A stretch of DNA of 64,000 nucleotides from Caprella mutica (lineage: Eukaryota > Arthropoda > Malacostraca > Amphipoda > Caprellidae): assembly GCA_947561585.1 (NCBI GenBank), contig CANNZV010000857.1, positions 124,001-188,000 on the forward strand. Reading direction: 5' to 3'. Position numbers and translations under genes: made by a program. This document shows positions 23,641 to 35,575 of the stretch, one piece after another; position 1 is the first letter of the stretch; each line of letters begins with the position of its first letter. Under the pieces are notes generated by a model, which made no database searches, was not told the origin of the DNA, and saw only the letters and a program-made list of their open reading frames with translations.

Positions 23641-26600
23641 AGAAAAGAAAGTTACATAGGTGCTGTTCTGAAATAATAGCAAAGTGAATAATTAAATATT
23701 TTTTATCCATTCTTTTATATATATTTGACAACAAACATGACCTATTAAAATATGTTTTTGTTCTGGGAGATCATATATTAAAATATTTCGTGCCAAGGTG
23801 AATTAATTCAATTGTCGTAATCAACACCTCCGGAATCTATATATAATTTTAATCCCAGAGATAATTTATGGTTGTGTCATAGATTATAAAATCCACTCGT
23901 TTTTCTATATTTGTATCAAAATCTTCCTCATGAGAAAAACTCACCTACATGTGCATTTAATCGGTGTTACTACTCACATATATTCCAAATAGTTATGTTT
24001 CACTAAATTATGAGTTTCATATAAATTTCGTTACAAATCTTTCTGTGTGTAAATGCGGATTCACCCGATCAATAATTTTGACAATAATTACTAATTGCAT
24101 CAATGCATTGATCGTCTGAACAGGGCACTGATGGACTGATGAAAATATTAATAAAATCAGAAATGCTCAGAAATCTCAATAATATTTGAGCATCATGGAT
24201 TGATGGAATGTACTATACTGATCATTTAGACCTCTTCCTTATAGAGTCAGATCAACTACTGATGGATATATGAATATCCAATATTCGTGTGAAAGCTGTT
24301 TTATACATAAACAAGATGAAAGAGAGGACCATTTATTATAATAGTGTTACAGCTGTCGCAATCAACATCATTATTCCTCATTAGTTTTTAAGAGATACGA
24401 AATTTACCTTCTTATATTCGATAATTACTGGAACAGTAGGTAATGTGTGTATCTTAGTTTGTATATAATGGTTCAAGTTAGTAATCTGTCTAGTAGAGTT
24501 TTAGCTTTGTTGCTCCTGTAAATTTAATGTTAATATTCAGTTTCTGAAGGATTTAGTTATAATTTCTTTCGTATAGTTTTCCAGTTCTATAGTGTTTTCT
24601 TTCAAATTAGTTTCATTGAAGATTTAATTGTTATCAGTTATATTTCCTAAACTAAGTTTAATTCTTCTATTTTGTGTAAAACTTTCTTCTAGTTTTAATA
24701 ATTTAACTCGTAGTTCTCTAATCATTCATTCACATTAGATTTTCTTGAAATAGCATAAACCTAACTATTTGTATCTATTTTCTCCAATATTTACAGATGC
24801 AAAAATATGCAACATTTTCCATTTAATAAACTTTTCATGTGAAATGTCTGCTCTATAATCTGCAACTTAGATATAGATAAAAGAAAGGGTTACCAAATAA
24901 AAGAGTCCAAGAATCTCTTACAATAACAATTCATGAATAATAATCTTCAGAATTGCATTATATTTGTATTGAAAAAGTGACAAAAAATAAGGCACTCCTA
25001 CGTAAACACTAAGCAGGCGGGGTGATATTAAAGTTTTTTTCTAAGTAGAATATTATTCAATAAGGTAGAGCCACAAAGACATGAACAACATCCTATGCAC
25101 GAGTTTATTGAACAGGAACCTATTTATTGGCTCCATGAACATCGCCTTCCTTTATTGGTCTCTATGAGAATTTCATTATAGAAGGCAGACTGTAGAAACT
25201 TACAAATTGAGATATATAGGAGAAAAGGCTTATTGATATTTGAGAGTAAAACTTGATACATTATATCAATATTCAGTTATATCGCATATCTACTCACTCA
25301 ATATTCTTTTAGAAGGTGCTTATGGATATTTGACAAATAAAATTGATATGCCACTCATTCAATGTATTTACTAATCTTGTCAAAAAGAATTACTGTATTT
25401 CGAAACCAGTTCCTGGAAATTTGTTTATTAAGTGAATTATGTTAAATAATTAAACGAGATCTACTGAACGTTGAACAAAATGGGTTTGATTAAAACGAGG
25501 TACGATCTCTAATATTAAATAGATTATATGAGAATAGATGCTGTATATTGCATGTTCTACGTATTGAACCGATATTCACGTTTAATTTTCCTTGATTTGT
25601 ATCAAAGTTTTCTTTAGAATAAAAGCAGCTCCAACTGCAGTACATATAAAAAAGTTAAACAAGAATTTAATGAAATTTAAATATGATTAATGTGCTCTGC
25701 GTATTACGTAATCAAGTACTAGGTAATATGTATATTGTATATATCAAGTTGCTATAGGTTTATTCTTTTTGCATCATTTTTTATTAATTGATGAGAGAAT
25801 AATATTTGTTGATTTATGAAAAAATGAGAAAATATAATGTAAATTATTTTTCAGGAAAGTTAGGGAAATTGAGAAAAAACAATTAATAAATAAGAAAACT
25901 ATCGTTGAGAGCCAAAAATCAAGTTTTCCTTTATATTTCTTTTAGCAAGTGACTGAATGAATATAACATCGAAATGACATCCACTATGTATCTAGCAGAC
26001 TATACACAATAAGTAGCAGACTAAGCTCATAAATTTGTTATTGATGAACAAAATACTCTAATTCCATAACAAGTTTTACCATTAGAATAATGATGTTTAA
26101 AAGTGAAACCACTGAGGGCAGTATGAGTGATAATAAATCTCAAGGAACAATTTTAATATAAAACTGTTCTGAAAGACGATAAATCATCTGAAGAAATAAG
26201 AGAGAATGATAAATGGATGAATCATAGCTTCAAATATATTTTGAAGGAAAAGTTTTGATTGAAACCAGCGATCTGCTTTTTTTCGAGTAAATTGTGAAGC
26301 CATTTTAACTAAAATAGACCGTTCTAAATAATATTTTCTTGAAATTTTTTACGTCATATCGATAATGACAGAACAACAATAATGTTTGGTCTTCCAAACT
26401 CTTATATATGCAATAGTAATCGTTGCAATTTAGTTCTCTCTTAAGTTCAAAGCATTCTACATACTTTGTTTTCCTTTGTTTCTTTATGTCATCTCATTTA
26501 GTTTCTTTAGTTAAAGAAGAGTTCACTCTTTGTCGTATACAATGGGTACTCTTCGATACTCCTTCTCAAGAGAGTAACTATAGCAATCAGTAATTTGAAT

Positions 26601-26939
26601 TAATTAATGGTAATGTTATTATTTATTGCTAAAAAGGTACTGAGGAATACAGGCATATAATACATTTCTTCAGGATAAATTAAGATAAAAAGTAATTGTA
26701 ATATATGTAGGTAAAGTAATATGAATAATACAGTGATCGTCATAATTATTGGCAAGGTTTGTGAAATATCCGTTTTCACCTGATATCTAAATGAAAGGTA
26801 AAATTATGAATGAAATATTGATTACTATTTATTTACATGTGAAAAAGACAATTTGACGGTAAAGAATTTAAAACCAAGAATAATAATTTAAACTATACAG
26901 TGTAGAGAAAACAATAAACAGAATTATTGGCAGGGTTAG
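23641..26939. other. AT-rich region, no gene
   Basis: About 3.3 kb, very AT-rich, with no supported coding sequence, RNA gene or array. It could be intronic or intergenic. Confidence 0.5.
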
Positions 26940-27440
26940 ACTTATAATCAATTGAGTGCTCCTTGAGTTTCAAAACTGAATGAAGGAGTTTATTCTAATT
27001 TCCCACCAGTTTAGTTCACTCTTCCTCTGTAATCTTGGTCAATTTCTCAAGGCAGAATGTTTCCAATTGAGTCAGATTTTTTTAGTTCTCTTTTCATAAT
27101 GTTTAGCTTCTGAAATATCCAATTATTCTCGATCGGATTCAAATTCGAGATTTGTGATGGCCACTCCAAAGAGTTGATTTTATTACTCTGTAACTAATAT
27201 AGTACCAATTTGGAGCTATGCTTGGGATGATTTTCCAGTACGAAGCTCCAACGACTTTCCAGCCGTAGCTCGAAAGCTGAATTTCAAAGATTGTTATTAG
27301 GGATTTCAACATACAGCTCCTTAATGATAATTCTGTAATAATAATAAAACACACCCAAAACATGAGACTTCCACCTCCATGATTCACATTCGGTATGGTA
27401 TTCTTCGGGATATACGCTTCACCAGATTTCCTGTACATAT
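26940..27440 (-). pseudogene. Tc1-like transposase, C-terminal relic
   Basis: The minus strand carries GEAYIPKNTIP and HGGGSLMFWVCF, the usual Tc1 GExYxPxNTxPTVKHGGGSxMxWGCF region, then RSCMLKSLITIFEIQLSSYG. The block EWPSQISNLNPIEN (DDE Glu intact) lies in a different frame around 27125-27170, so there is a frameshift. More stops follow towards 26940. The helix-turn-helix part and first catalytic Asp are missing. Independent of the Tc1 relic at 13265. Confidence 0.8.
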
Positions 27441-27473
27441 GGGAGACGTGTTGTGAACAAACAGCTCAATTGA

Positions 27474-27545
27474 CTTTTAGGGAGGAGCGTTTTTTTCCAC
27501 TATTTTGAGTTGGGTCTGGTAATAGTGAAAATAAATTGTGAAAAT
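27474..27545. repeat. Solo transposon end, AGGGxGGAGCG family
   Basis: AGGGAGGAGCGTTTTTTTCC followed by ACTATTTTGAGTTGGG and TAATAGTGA. The same sequence occurs at 55226-55300, and its first 11 bp match the right end of the element ending at 36544. Confidence 0.65.
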
Positions 27546-28097
27546 TATTTTCCAATTATTAATTTTGTATCTCAAACTTTATTTTTTGCTCTTATATATT
27601 GTAATAGGTTGATTACAATGATATTTGGTCATGTAAAACTAAATTGCGAGTCTCAAAGTCACAGGATATCTCCTTTCGCCACAATTGAGCTAATTATTAG
27701 CAAATAAAATATCATAAATGAGTTATAATATAGGAAAATGATGGTACAACTTTCTTTTTATTTATATGAAATTAATTAATTAATTCCAAATATTTAATAA
27801 CAGAAGTCACCACGAGAAGGTGGACGCATATCGAGCTCCACTCTAACCCAACCCATCCTTACCACCATCGCTTTGATACTTTAATATATCTTTTAACAAC
27901 TCTTGACATACAACTTCTATGAATGTTGTCGGCACAAGCTTTGCCATTCGCTCAACTTCTTGTTTATGGTTAGGAAATTTTGATTGAAATCTCCAGCATG
28001 CGCATGTATCTGTACTTGATTTATCTGTTCTTGTACTCCATGTGGTACAAATGTAATAAGGCCATATATCTGCAAAGTCAACATTCAGTTCTGAAGT
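27546..28097. other. Unannotated spacer
   Basis: Nothing clearly recognised. The GC-richer part from 27800 may be 3' flank of the ORF1-like relic. Confidence 0.4.
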
Positions 28098-28740
28098 TCA
28101 AAGTTCCTCCAGAACTGCTTGGGAATTGACAAAAATCCTTTTGTTTGCAGAGCAGCCATTGCTATATTTTAACCCGAAGTAGACTCTGCCGTCGTTCAAT
28201 CCACAGTGCTCAACCTTATCAGGGCATTTCTCTTTCAATCTTTTAAGATCTAAGGAGAAATGAATTCCCGATCTTGTCGGAGTTAGATTCTCGTTTATAA
28301 ACAGCCTTGCTAGCTTCACACTCCTGCATGACCCTAGGTTTTCATCCTTCGTTTGTTCATTCGTAAGTTTCAGCAAGATGATTCATTTATAAGGTCGTTC
28401 AAGGCCAGGAAGCTTTCCCAATCTGTAAGTCGAAGCTACATTGCTATTGGATAATTCATAATTCAACGTTGATCTAATAATTTTAGTAGCTACAAGAATG
28501 ATATTCTCACCAACTTCTCTTATAGGCAGCGATCCTTCAGATGTAACAATATCATCCGCCGTCCATGAGCTTCAAGGTTTTTCAAGCGTTCCAATGTTCT
28601 ATTTACATACCTCCTAAATGTTTCATTCTCACGTTCCAATTGCTGAATTCTCTCATCATTTGTTTCAAGGTAACTGATCAATTCATCAAACTTCGTTTCA
28701 AACTTATCTCTTAGTATAAAAACAGGTTTTTACTCTCCTG
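28098..28740 (-). pseudogene. ORF1/FP25K-like coiled-coil protein relic
   Basis: The upstream part encodes a coiled coil (DKFETKFDELISYLETNDER, then QQLERENETFRRYVNRTLER). After a frameshift near 28565 comes GENIILVATKIIRS and STYRLGKLPGLERPYK, an in-frame TGA near 28385, then KLARLFINENLTPTRSGIHF and KVEHCGLNDGRVYFGLKYSN. The RxGKxxGxxRP and LFxNExLTP...GKVYV-like blocks are typical of the ORF1 or baculovirus FP25K-like proteins encoded by insect non-LTR elements. The apparent start at 28376 is TTG and lies inside the domain. Two or more lesions make it non-functional. No ORF2 (reverse transcriptase) is adjacent. Confidence 0.65.
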
Positions 28741-29758
28741 AGACAATTGTAAGTTATCAGCGCCATCTATTAGCGAGAAGCCAGATCGTAATTTTCGGAT
28801 GGTGATTGGTTCGAAAATAGGAGTGGTTGACTGATTTGATTCAACATTATATTCTTCTTTGTGTTATTCATGGTATTATAATTACCGAGAAAACAACAGT
28901 TTAACAGATAATGAACAAATGCACTTCAAGCAGCCGGTAGGTCACACTAGTATAACGTGATGTAACCAATATGGCAGTCAATTTTAACACGAGCACCATT
29001 TGTCAAATAAGTTCACAAAGCACTATTTATCAAATTCGCTTTCAAATCACTTGCAAACGAAGATAACTACACTTTTCTATAGTTTATGCACCTTATTCAC
29101 ACTGTTTAATCAGAGTAATACGTAAAGAAATAAATTTTTAACTGTATGATAGTACACTCTCAGAGCGACTCATGAGTCATGACACTACGCGTCCACACAG
29201 CAGAAACCTGAACAATAATTCATCGTAGCTCATCGTATATGATTATCTTTTGAGGCTGATCAGTGATCAGGTACCACATTCAGGTTGATGTATTCGGAAA
29301 AATTGTAATAAGAGCCATGAATTAGAAAATATATTAGAATTAAATTAGAAACAAAAGTTTCTATTTATTTATTTCTTATTGACTATAAAGAAATTTAGTA
29401 ATTTTTTCAACGTTATTCAATGTTCTAAGTTTTCAATCGGCAGATATCTCATCTTACAATAAAATGCAGTACATATTGATTGCATTTCAAATTTTGAGTA
29501 TGTTTAATTTGAAGCAAATTAGTAGAGGATTTTTTTTCGTTGATATTTCATCGACTACAATCAGAGCGCAAAATGGTTTGCGTTTATAAATTTTTGATAG
29601 GGAACATCACCGCATTATAACCCAGTTAGAGTTCTCAGTTCAAAGTAAGGATGTTGACATTCTATGTCTCTATGACCTATTTGATTATGCAATAGTCCTT
29701 TAAAATTCATCTATGAAAATAACGGGTGATAAATTTCAAGCAAACAATATTTGACATA
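28741..29758. other. Unannotated spacer
   Basis: No gene supported. Moderate GC near 28900-29280 without a recognisable frame. Confidence 0.4.
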
Positions 29759-29764
29759 TGTGTA
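29759..29764. other. 6-bp target-site duplication, left (TGTGTA)
   Basis: TGTGTA directly precedes TTAGGGTG. The identical TGTGTA directly follows CACCCTAA at 36545-36550. Confidence 0.75.
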
Positions 29765-29814
29765 TTAGGGTGTATCGAAAAACTTTTTTATTTAAATTCT
29801 TTCCCCCACCATGA

Positions 29815-30225
29815 CTTTCTTACGTGCACTGATGTCAACTTAACACTCATAAAAGAATTTATCGATAAAAAAAAATTAGAGGTTCCTCAAAGACTTTGAA
29901 AATTTCTTGAAAAACAAATTTTCAATATTTTTTTTCTTTTTAATGCGTTCTCCCACTATGATTTATATATTTATCCGCATCCTAAATTAACTTTGTTAGA
30001 AGGATCTGACTATTAAACCATTTATTGAGGTTCCTCAACGACTTTGAAAATTTTCAAAAAAGTTATTTTTTCATAAATTTTGACTTCTGTAGGTGATATC
30101 CAAAAGTTGAATTTGAATTTTAAGTTAATACTTATAGATAATTACATATTGTGTATTTATGTACTAGTAATCAAAATATAACACAAATCAATTGATGTTT
30201 AGAGGTTCCTCAAGCCCCACAGAAA
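29815..30225. repeat. Subterminal repeats of the DNA transposon
   Basis: Three diverged copies of a roughly 150-170-bp block. Each contains GAGGTTCCTCAA (about 29880, 30030 and 30202), in two cases followed by GACTTTGAAAATTT, and CCCACxATGA-type starts. GAGGTTCCTC is nearly palindromic. A related AGAGGAACCT sits near the right end (36237). Such repeats are commonly transposase binding sites, which is inference here. Confidence 0.6.
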
Positions 30226-30299
30226 GCGGCATATTATTGCCCTGATTGCCTTGGTTACAATTCAGCAAGAAATTAGATTGAACCAATAGTATGTTCCGT

Positions 30300-31063
30300 G
30301 TATTTCGGCGTGGGAAAATACAGCATGATTGTAGTTGAGATAATGTACACATATCACTGATAGAAGAACCTGGCTCTAAATATATTGGGTACTTGGCTAT
30401 AAAGACAGGATATGCGAAAGCTGTATGTAAAACATTAGTATCCTATCTAGAATAAAATAACATTGATACTGATGAATTTGCTTCAGTAGGCTGTGATGGT
30501 ACAGCAGTGAATACTGAAAATAAAGTAGGTGTAAGAAGATTGTTAGAAGAAAAAATTAACAGATCAGTTCACTCGTTCGTATGTCAGCATCACGCAAATG
30601 AGCTCCCTTTGCTTCATCTAATCAGTAATTTGGATAGGAAAACAACAGAGCCTGGAGGTTTTCTCGGCCCTATTGGGAAGCAACTGGAGAAATTCGAAGC
30701 TCTGGGAAGCTCTGAATTTGATCCAATTCTACTAGCTTACCGTCCGTTGACAGATGAATTCTAAGCACCTATCAGAAGTATCTGTATGACATCCATCTAT
30801 CTATTTCAGAAAACAATTATTCTGCTGACATGGCTTGTAAGAGTCCTGCTTGTCTGATGCACTATTACTCACGAGGGCAAATCGGATACTCTGAAAATAC
30901 GTATCAATTTCTGAACCTTCTGACAGGGTGAAGTCAATGGTGTTGTTTATAATGAGGGTGTATGTTCCAGTAAAGTTAATTCTTCTTCCCGAGATGGAGT
31001 TCAAAGAAATGATTATTTTGCACATGTCGGTAACATATACTCTGTATGCTACAAGATGACAGA
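30300..31063 (+). pseudogene. Unnamed hAT-like transposase family, 5' part
   Basis: Reading in one frame gives SLIEEPGSKYIGYLAIKTGY, a stop, then FASVGCDGTAVNTENKVGVR and VCQHHANELPLLHL, then TEPGGFLGPIGKQLEKFE. After a frameshift near 30765 come STYQKYLYDIHLSI and MRVYVP and, in another frame, VQRNDYFAHVGNIYS. I recall this family from many invertebrate genomes as uncharacterised multicopy proteins. The CDGTxxN...GV block and the CxxHxxNEL block resemble the second catalytic Asp region and the C/H motif of hAT-like RNase H-fold transposases (inference). The apparent start at 30507 is GTG and is not a start. The copia element interrupts the gene at its AAGCT target just after the YFAH region. 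Confidence 0.72.
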
Positions 31064-31068
31064 AAGCT
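31064..31068. other. Copia target-site duplication, left (AAGCT)
   Basis: AAGCT immediately precedes the 5' LTR and is repeated exactly at 35576-35580. Confidence 0.95.
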
Positions 31069-31282
31069 TGTTACAAATAATCGACTTATAATGTTATTTA
31101 TTTAGGTATCATTTTATTATTTATATTGTTTGTATTAGTATTAGCAAAAGTATTCAGAAGATTAAAAATGATAACCAATGCTTGAATAAAATTTGTACTC
31201 GAACGTTCCCGTTTGTTTCCGCTCCCCAACTATCAATACTTTTCTGTCTCCTTATTTAAATAAGATGAACTCTGGTTCAACA
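31069..31282 (+). repeat. Copia 5' LTR (214 bp)
   Basis: Begins TGTTACAAATAATCG and ends CTGGTTCAACA. It contains AATAAA near 31186, a candidate polyadenylation signal, and the gag-pol start codon at 31265, 18 bp before its end. Confidence 0.96.
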
Positions 31283-34200
31283 GGTTATGGGCCCAGATTG
31301 GGTAGATTAGTATTTGATGGTTGTGAAGACAGATATGAGCTGTGGGAAACGAAATTCTTGGGTCATCTTCGTGTTCAGAAGTTGAGTGCTGTCCTTGCTC
31401 AAAATGGCGACGAAGAAGGATACGCTGAGAATAACGCACTTGTGTATGCTGAACTTGTTCAACTTTTGGATGATAAAAGTTTATCCTTGGTTATGCGGGA
31501 TGCGAAGGATGACGGAAAAGCAGCAATGAAGATTCTCAGGGAGCATTATATGGGTACAAGTAAGCCTAGAATAATTTCGCTTTATACCGAATTAACATCT
31601 CTTCGAAAGAAAAGCACTGAGACAGTGACTGACTATGTCTTACGGGCAGAATGCGCTGTTACATCGTTGAAGAACGCTGGAGAAACTTTCAGTGATTGTT
31701 TACTAATAGCAATGGTTTTGAAAGGTTTGCCCGAGGAATTTCAAGCATTTAGTACAGTCATTACGCAGAGTGATAAAGTGAAAACATTTTCTGAATTCAA
31801 AGTGTCATTGAAAAGTTTTGAAGAAACTCAATATTGTCGTAATGAAAATGCTAGTGGTGATAATAGTGTTATGCATTTGCAAAATAGTGATATCAAAAGT
31901 GTTAAGTGTTACTCATGTGGAAAATTAGGACATAAGAAATATCAGTGTAATAATGTAAATATATCCAATGAAAACAGTCAGAGAGTTAAGAAAACTGAAA
32001 GTAGGTGGTGTAACTATTGCAAATCGAAAACTCATGATACGAATTACTGTCGGCGTAAGAATAACACAAACACTGTGAGTGATAATGCGAATGATGTAAG
32101 TGATAGGTCATTTGTTTTTAAAGTTGGTGTTGACATCAATAACGGAACTAATCATTGTAATAACTTGTTAGTTGATTGTGGCGCAACGGCGCATATTGTG
32201 AACGATTCAAACAAGTTCGTTAATTTCGATGCAAGTTTTGATGCATCACGTCATGTTATTGAGCTAGCGGATGGAAGCCGATCAAATAATATTGTCACTG
32301 GTAAAGGAGATGCAAATATCATTATACATGACTCTAATGGTGAGCCTCATAAGTTGACTTTGACACAAGCTTTGTGTATTCCTTCTTACCAGCAGGACAT
32401 TTTCTCAGTTCAGGCTGCTACGGAAAAGGGTGCAAATGTAACATTTGGACCAAACCACGCTGAACTGAAAGCTAAAGATGGGACAATTTTTGACATAGAA
32501 AAAGATGGTAAGCTATATTTCTTGAATAATGTCAAAAGTGTCAAGAGCGCTACACGTTCTTTGAAAGAGTGGCATCGCATTTTAGGTCATTGCAACATTC
32601 AAGATATTCTCAATTTGGAGAAAGAAGTCAATGGCATGAATATTACTGGAAAGAAGAATTTTCAATGCAAGGTATGCATTCAAGGAAAAATGGTTCAAAC
32701 TACTAGTAGAGAGAGCGACAAGAGAGCTACAAGACCTCTTGAGTTGGTGCATTGCGATTTGGCTGGACCAATAGCCAACGAATCAAATGAAGGATTCAAA
32801 TATGCAGTGTGTTTCATCGACGACTACTCATCTGCTAATATAGTATACTGTATTAAGAAAAAGTCTGATACAAGTAAAGCATTTGAAAAATTTCTTGCAG
32901 ATTTATCACCATACGGATCAGTCAAGAGATTACGTAGTGATAACGGTACGAAGTTCACCTCTCAAAGTTTTCAAGAGATAATAGTGAAGAATAAAATAAG
33001 TCATGAATTTACAGCACCATATTCGCCACATCAAAACGGAACTGCGGAAAGGGCTTGGAGGTCACTTTTCGAGATGGCAAGATGCATGCTAATAGAAGCG
33101 GAACTGCCTAAATCTCTATGGCCTTATGCTGTAAAGAATGCATCATATGTCAGGAATAGATGTTACAATCAAAGGACCAAGAAGACTCCATTTGAATTGC
33201 TTACAGGAAAGAAGCCAAATTTGAGTAACATGTACAAATTTGGAGCGACATGTTTCGCCTTTGTTCAAAACAAGAAGAAGATGGACGATCGAAGCGAAGA
33301 AGGAATATTCATAGGATACGACACCAGAAGTCCAGCGTACCTAGTCTACTTCGAACAAAGAAATGATGTTCAAAAGGTAAGATGCATAAGAACAATTGAA
33401 GAGAGTGGTTACGATGAAGAAGTTGATCCCAGAATTTTGACAAATCGGAGGATCCCAGAAAATCCACCAGTTACAGAAGAGAAAACGAGGACTTCGCAAG
33501 AAAATCAGAACCAAGAAGAAGCTGAAAAAGAGTTAAATGAGCAAATAGGAAGATATCCTAGGCGTAATAGGAAAGCCCCGAAATATCTTACAGATTATGA
33601 TATGACTCATTCTGATGAAGATAATGATTCTACAAAGTGTACAATTGACTATTGCTACAAGGTTTCTATCATTCCAAAGAGCTATCAAGAAGCTATTAGG
33701 ACCAAAGAAGAGAATGAATGGAAATCAGCAATGAACGAAGAAATTGAATCTCTCAAACGGAATAATACTTATGAAGTTGTTCCATTGCCTCCTGATCGTA
33801 AAACCATAGGATCAAGATGGGTCTATGCTGTGAAGATCGGATCTAATGGAGAAGAGAAACTGAAAGCAAGATTTGTCGCGAAAGGCTACTCTCAGATACG
33901 GGATATTGACTATCAAGAAACATTTAGCCCTACTGCTAAAATGGTATCTGTCAAAATGTTGATGCAAATTGCAATTCAAGATAACTTAATCGTTCATCAA
34001 ATGGATTTCAAGAGTGCCTATTTGAATGCTGAGATAGAGTAGGAAATTTATGTGGACCAACCAGAAGGCTATGAAGAAGAAAGTCACGATGGAAGAAAAC
34101 TTGTTCTTCGACTTAACAAATCTCTCTATGGACTAAAACAGAGCGGCCGAAATTGGAACTATTTGTTAAATTCTGTACTAATTCAGGCGGGTTTCACTCA

Positions 34201-35206
34201 ATCTAATTCGGATAACTGTTTATATACTAGATCTAATCAGTTAGGTAGGGTAATAATTATTGTTTGGGTAGATGACTTGTTAATAGCTTCAGATAACAAA
34301 ACTCTTCTTAATGAGTGTAAGGGTGTTTTCACTAGTAAATTTCAAATGAAAGATCTTGGACAATTAAGAAACTTCTTAGGAATTCACTTTGAATTCAATG
34401 ATGATTCAATCACTATGGATCAGAGAACATGCATGGAAAATATACTAGATAAATTTAACATGAAAGATTGTACTCCAAAGGCTGTTCCATGTGATATAAA
34501 TATTAACAATGTTAATAAATGTGAATCTAATGAGCTAGTAGAGCCGAAACTGTACAGAGAAATGGTCGGAACATTGATTTATTTGATGAGTAATACCCGT
34601 CCAGATCTTTGTTATACTGTCACGAAATTGTCACAGTACTTATCCAAGCCAACAAATGCCCACTTGAATCTTGTTAAAAATGTGATTAAATATATCAATG
34701 GCACAATCGATTTTAAGTTAGTATTTAAGAAATCTTTAAATATTAAGTTGGTAGGATTCAGTGATTCAGATTGGGGGTCATCAGATGATAGGAGGAGTAT
34801 TTCAGGATTTTGTTTTTTCTTGAATCCTGAAGGGCCTATCATTTCTTGGAAAACCAAGAAACAAACAACTGTTGCTCTCTCATCCTGTGAGGCTGAGTAC
34901 ATGGCTCTCACTCATACAATCCAAGAAGCTAAATTTTTGAGGCAATTATTATCAGATATAACTATGACTAAGAAGCAGTTTGTTGATGTTTATGCTGATA
35001 ACAGAGGAGCAATTGATCTCTCTAAAAATCCTGTCTTTCATCAACGTAGCAAACATATTGACATTAAATATCACTTTATTAGGTCCGAAATTGAGAGTAA
35101 AGTGATTAACTTGCATCATGTTCCTTCAGAGCATAATTATGCAGACATGTTCACTAAGCCTGTATCTAAACTTAAATTAAATGCTTTCAGAAGCATTAGA
35201 GGTTAA
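31265..35206 (+). pseudogene. gag-pol: Copia gag-pol polyprotein, one nonsense codon
   Basis: From ATG at 31265 one frame runs 1,313 codons to TAA, interrupted only by TAG at codon 926 (34040-34042), where AEIE*EIYVDQPEG suggests GAG to TAG. Order: gag core; two CCHC knuckles (CYSCGKLGHKKYQC from residue 215 and CNYCKSKTHDTNYC); protease DCGATAH (D304); GAG-pre-integrase HHCC; integrase with D498 (HCDLAGP), D559 (RSDNG) and E595 (GTAERAW); reverse transcriptase with VWVDDLL (D1003, D1004) after the stop; RNase H with FSDSDWGSSDD, SSCEAEYMAL and YADNRGAI; and the terminal ADMFTKP. TTG at 31193 and GTG at 34052 are not starts. The stop separates most of RT and RNase H from gag-integrase. All catalytic residues are intact. 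Confidence 0.96.
31283..31297 (+). promoter_or_regulatory. Primer binding site, initiator tRNA-Met internal type
   Basis: GGTTATGGGCCCAG directly follows the LTR. It matches the binding site that Drosophila copia uses for the anticodon-region half of initiator tRNA-Met rather than a tRNA 3' end (established for copia). Here it is also translated as part of gag. Confidence 0.88.
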
Positions 35207-35295
35207 GCATTTCATAACTTGTGCTGATGTATTATGTATTAGTTTGGACTTAGAGGTTAAGCATTTTATAACTTGTGTTGTTGTATTAGGAAATA
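35196..35295 (+). repeat. 54-bp-offset duplication after copia pol
   Basis: GAGGTTAAGCATTTCATAAC at about 35199 is repeated as GAGGTTAAGCATTTTATAAC at about 35253. The first copy contains the gag-pol stop codon. It may be a subtype-defining duplication of the element. Confidence 0.8.
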
Positions 35296-35352
35296 TAATG
35301 TCTCTTAGATTTATCATATGTATGCTATGTATATTTTGAAAAACTGTCGATT

Positions 35353-35361
35353 AAGGTAGGG
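35353..35361 (+). promoter_or_regulatory. Copia polypurine tract
   Basis: AAGGTAGGG abuts the 3' LTR, in the place expected for the plus-strand primer. One T interrupts the purine run. Confidence 0.7.
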
Positions 35362-35575
35362 TGTTACAAATAATCGACTTATAATGTTATTTATTTAGGT
35401 ATCATTTTATTATTTATATTGTTTGTATTAGTATTAGCAAATGTATTCAGAAGATTAAAAATGATAACCAATGCTTGAATAAAATTTGTACTCGAACGTT
35501 CCCGTTTGTTTCCGCTCCCCAACTATCAATACTTTTCTGTCTCCTTATTTAAATAAGATGAACTCTGGTTCAACA
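35362..35575 (+). repeat. Copia 3' LTR (214 bp)
   Basis: Same length as the 5' LTR and identical except for one base that I could find. It is followed at once by AAGCT. The short open frame starting here is LTR reading into host DNA. Confidence 0.96.

Larger units (their letters stand above)
31069..35575 (+). mobile_element. Near-complete Ty1/copia retrotransposon
   Basis: A 4,507-bp element with two 214-bp LTRs (TGTTAC...TTCAACA), a 5-bp AAGCT duplication, a primer binding site directly after the 5' LTR, a polypurine tract directly before the 3' LTR, and one gag-pol frame broken by a single TAG. I see one base difference between the LTRs (31151 region, GCAAAAGT versus GCAAATGT), so the insertion is recent. 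It sits inside the decayed hAT-like gene, so that gene's element is older. It is probably immobile on its own because of the nonsense codon, though it could be mobilised by intact relatives. Confidence 0.97.

Noticed and set aside
31193..31264. Upstream start of copia gag at 31193
   Set aside because: The codon is TTG. The first real Met in frame is at 31265. Likewise 34052 (GTG) is only the sequence after the nonsense codon, not a second ORF.
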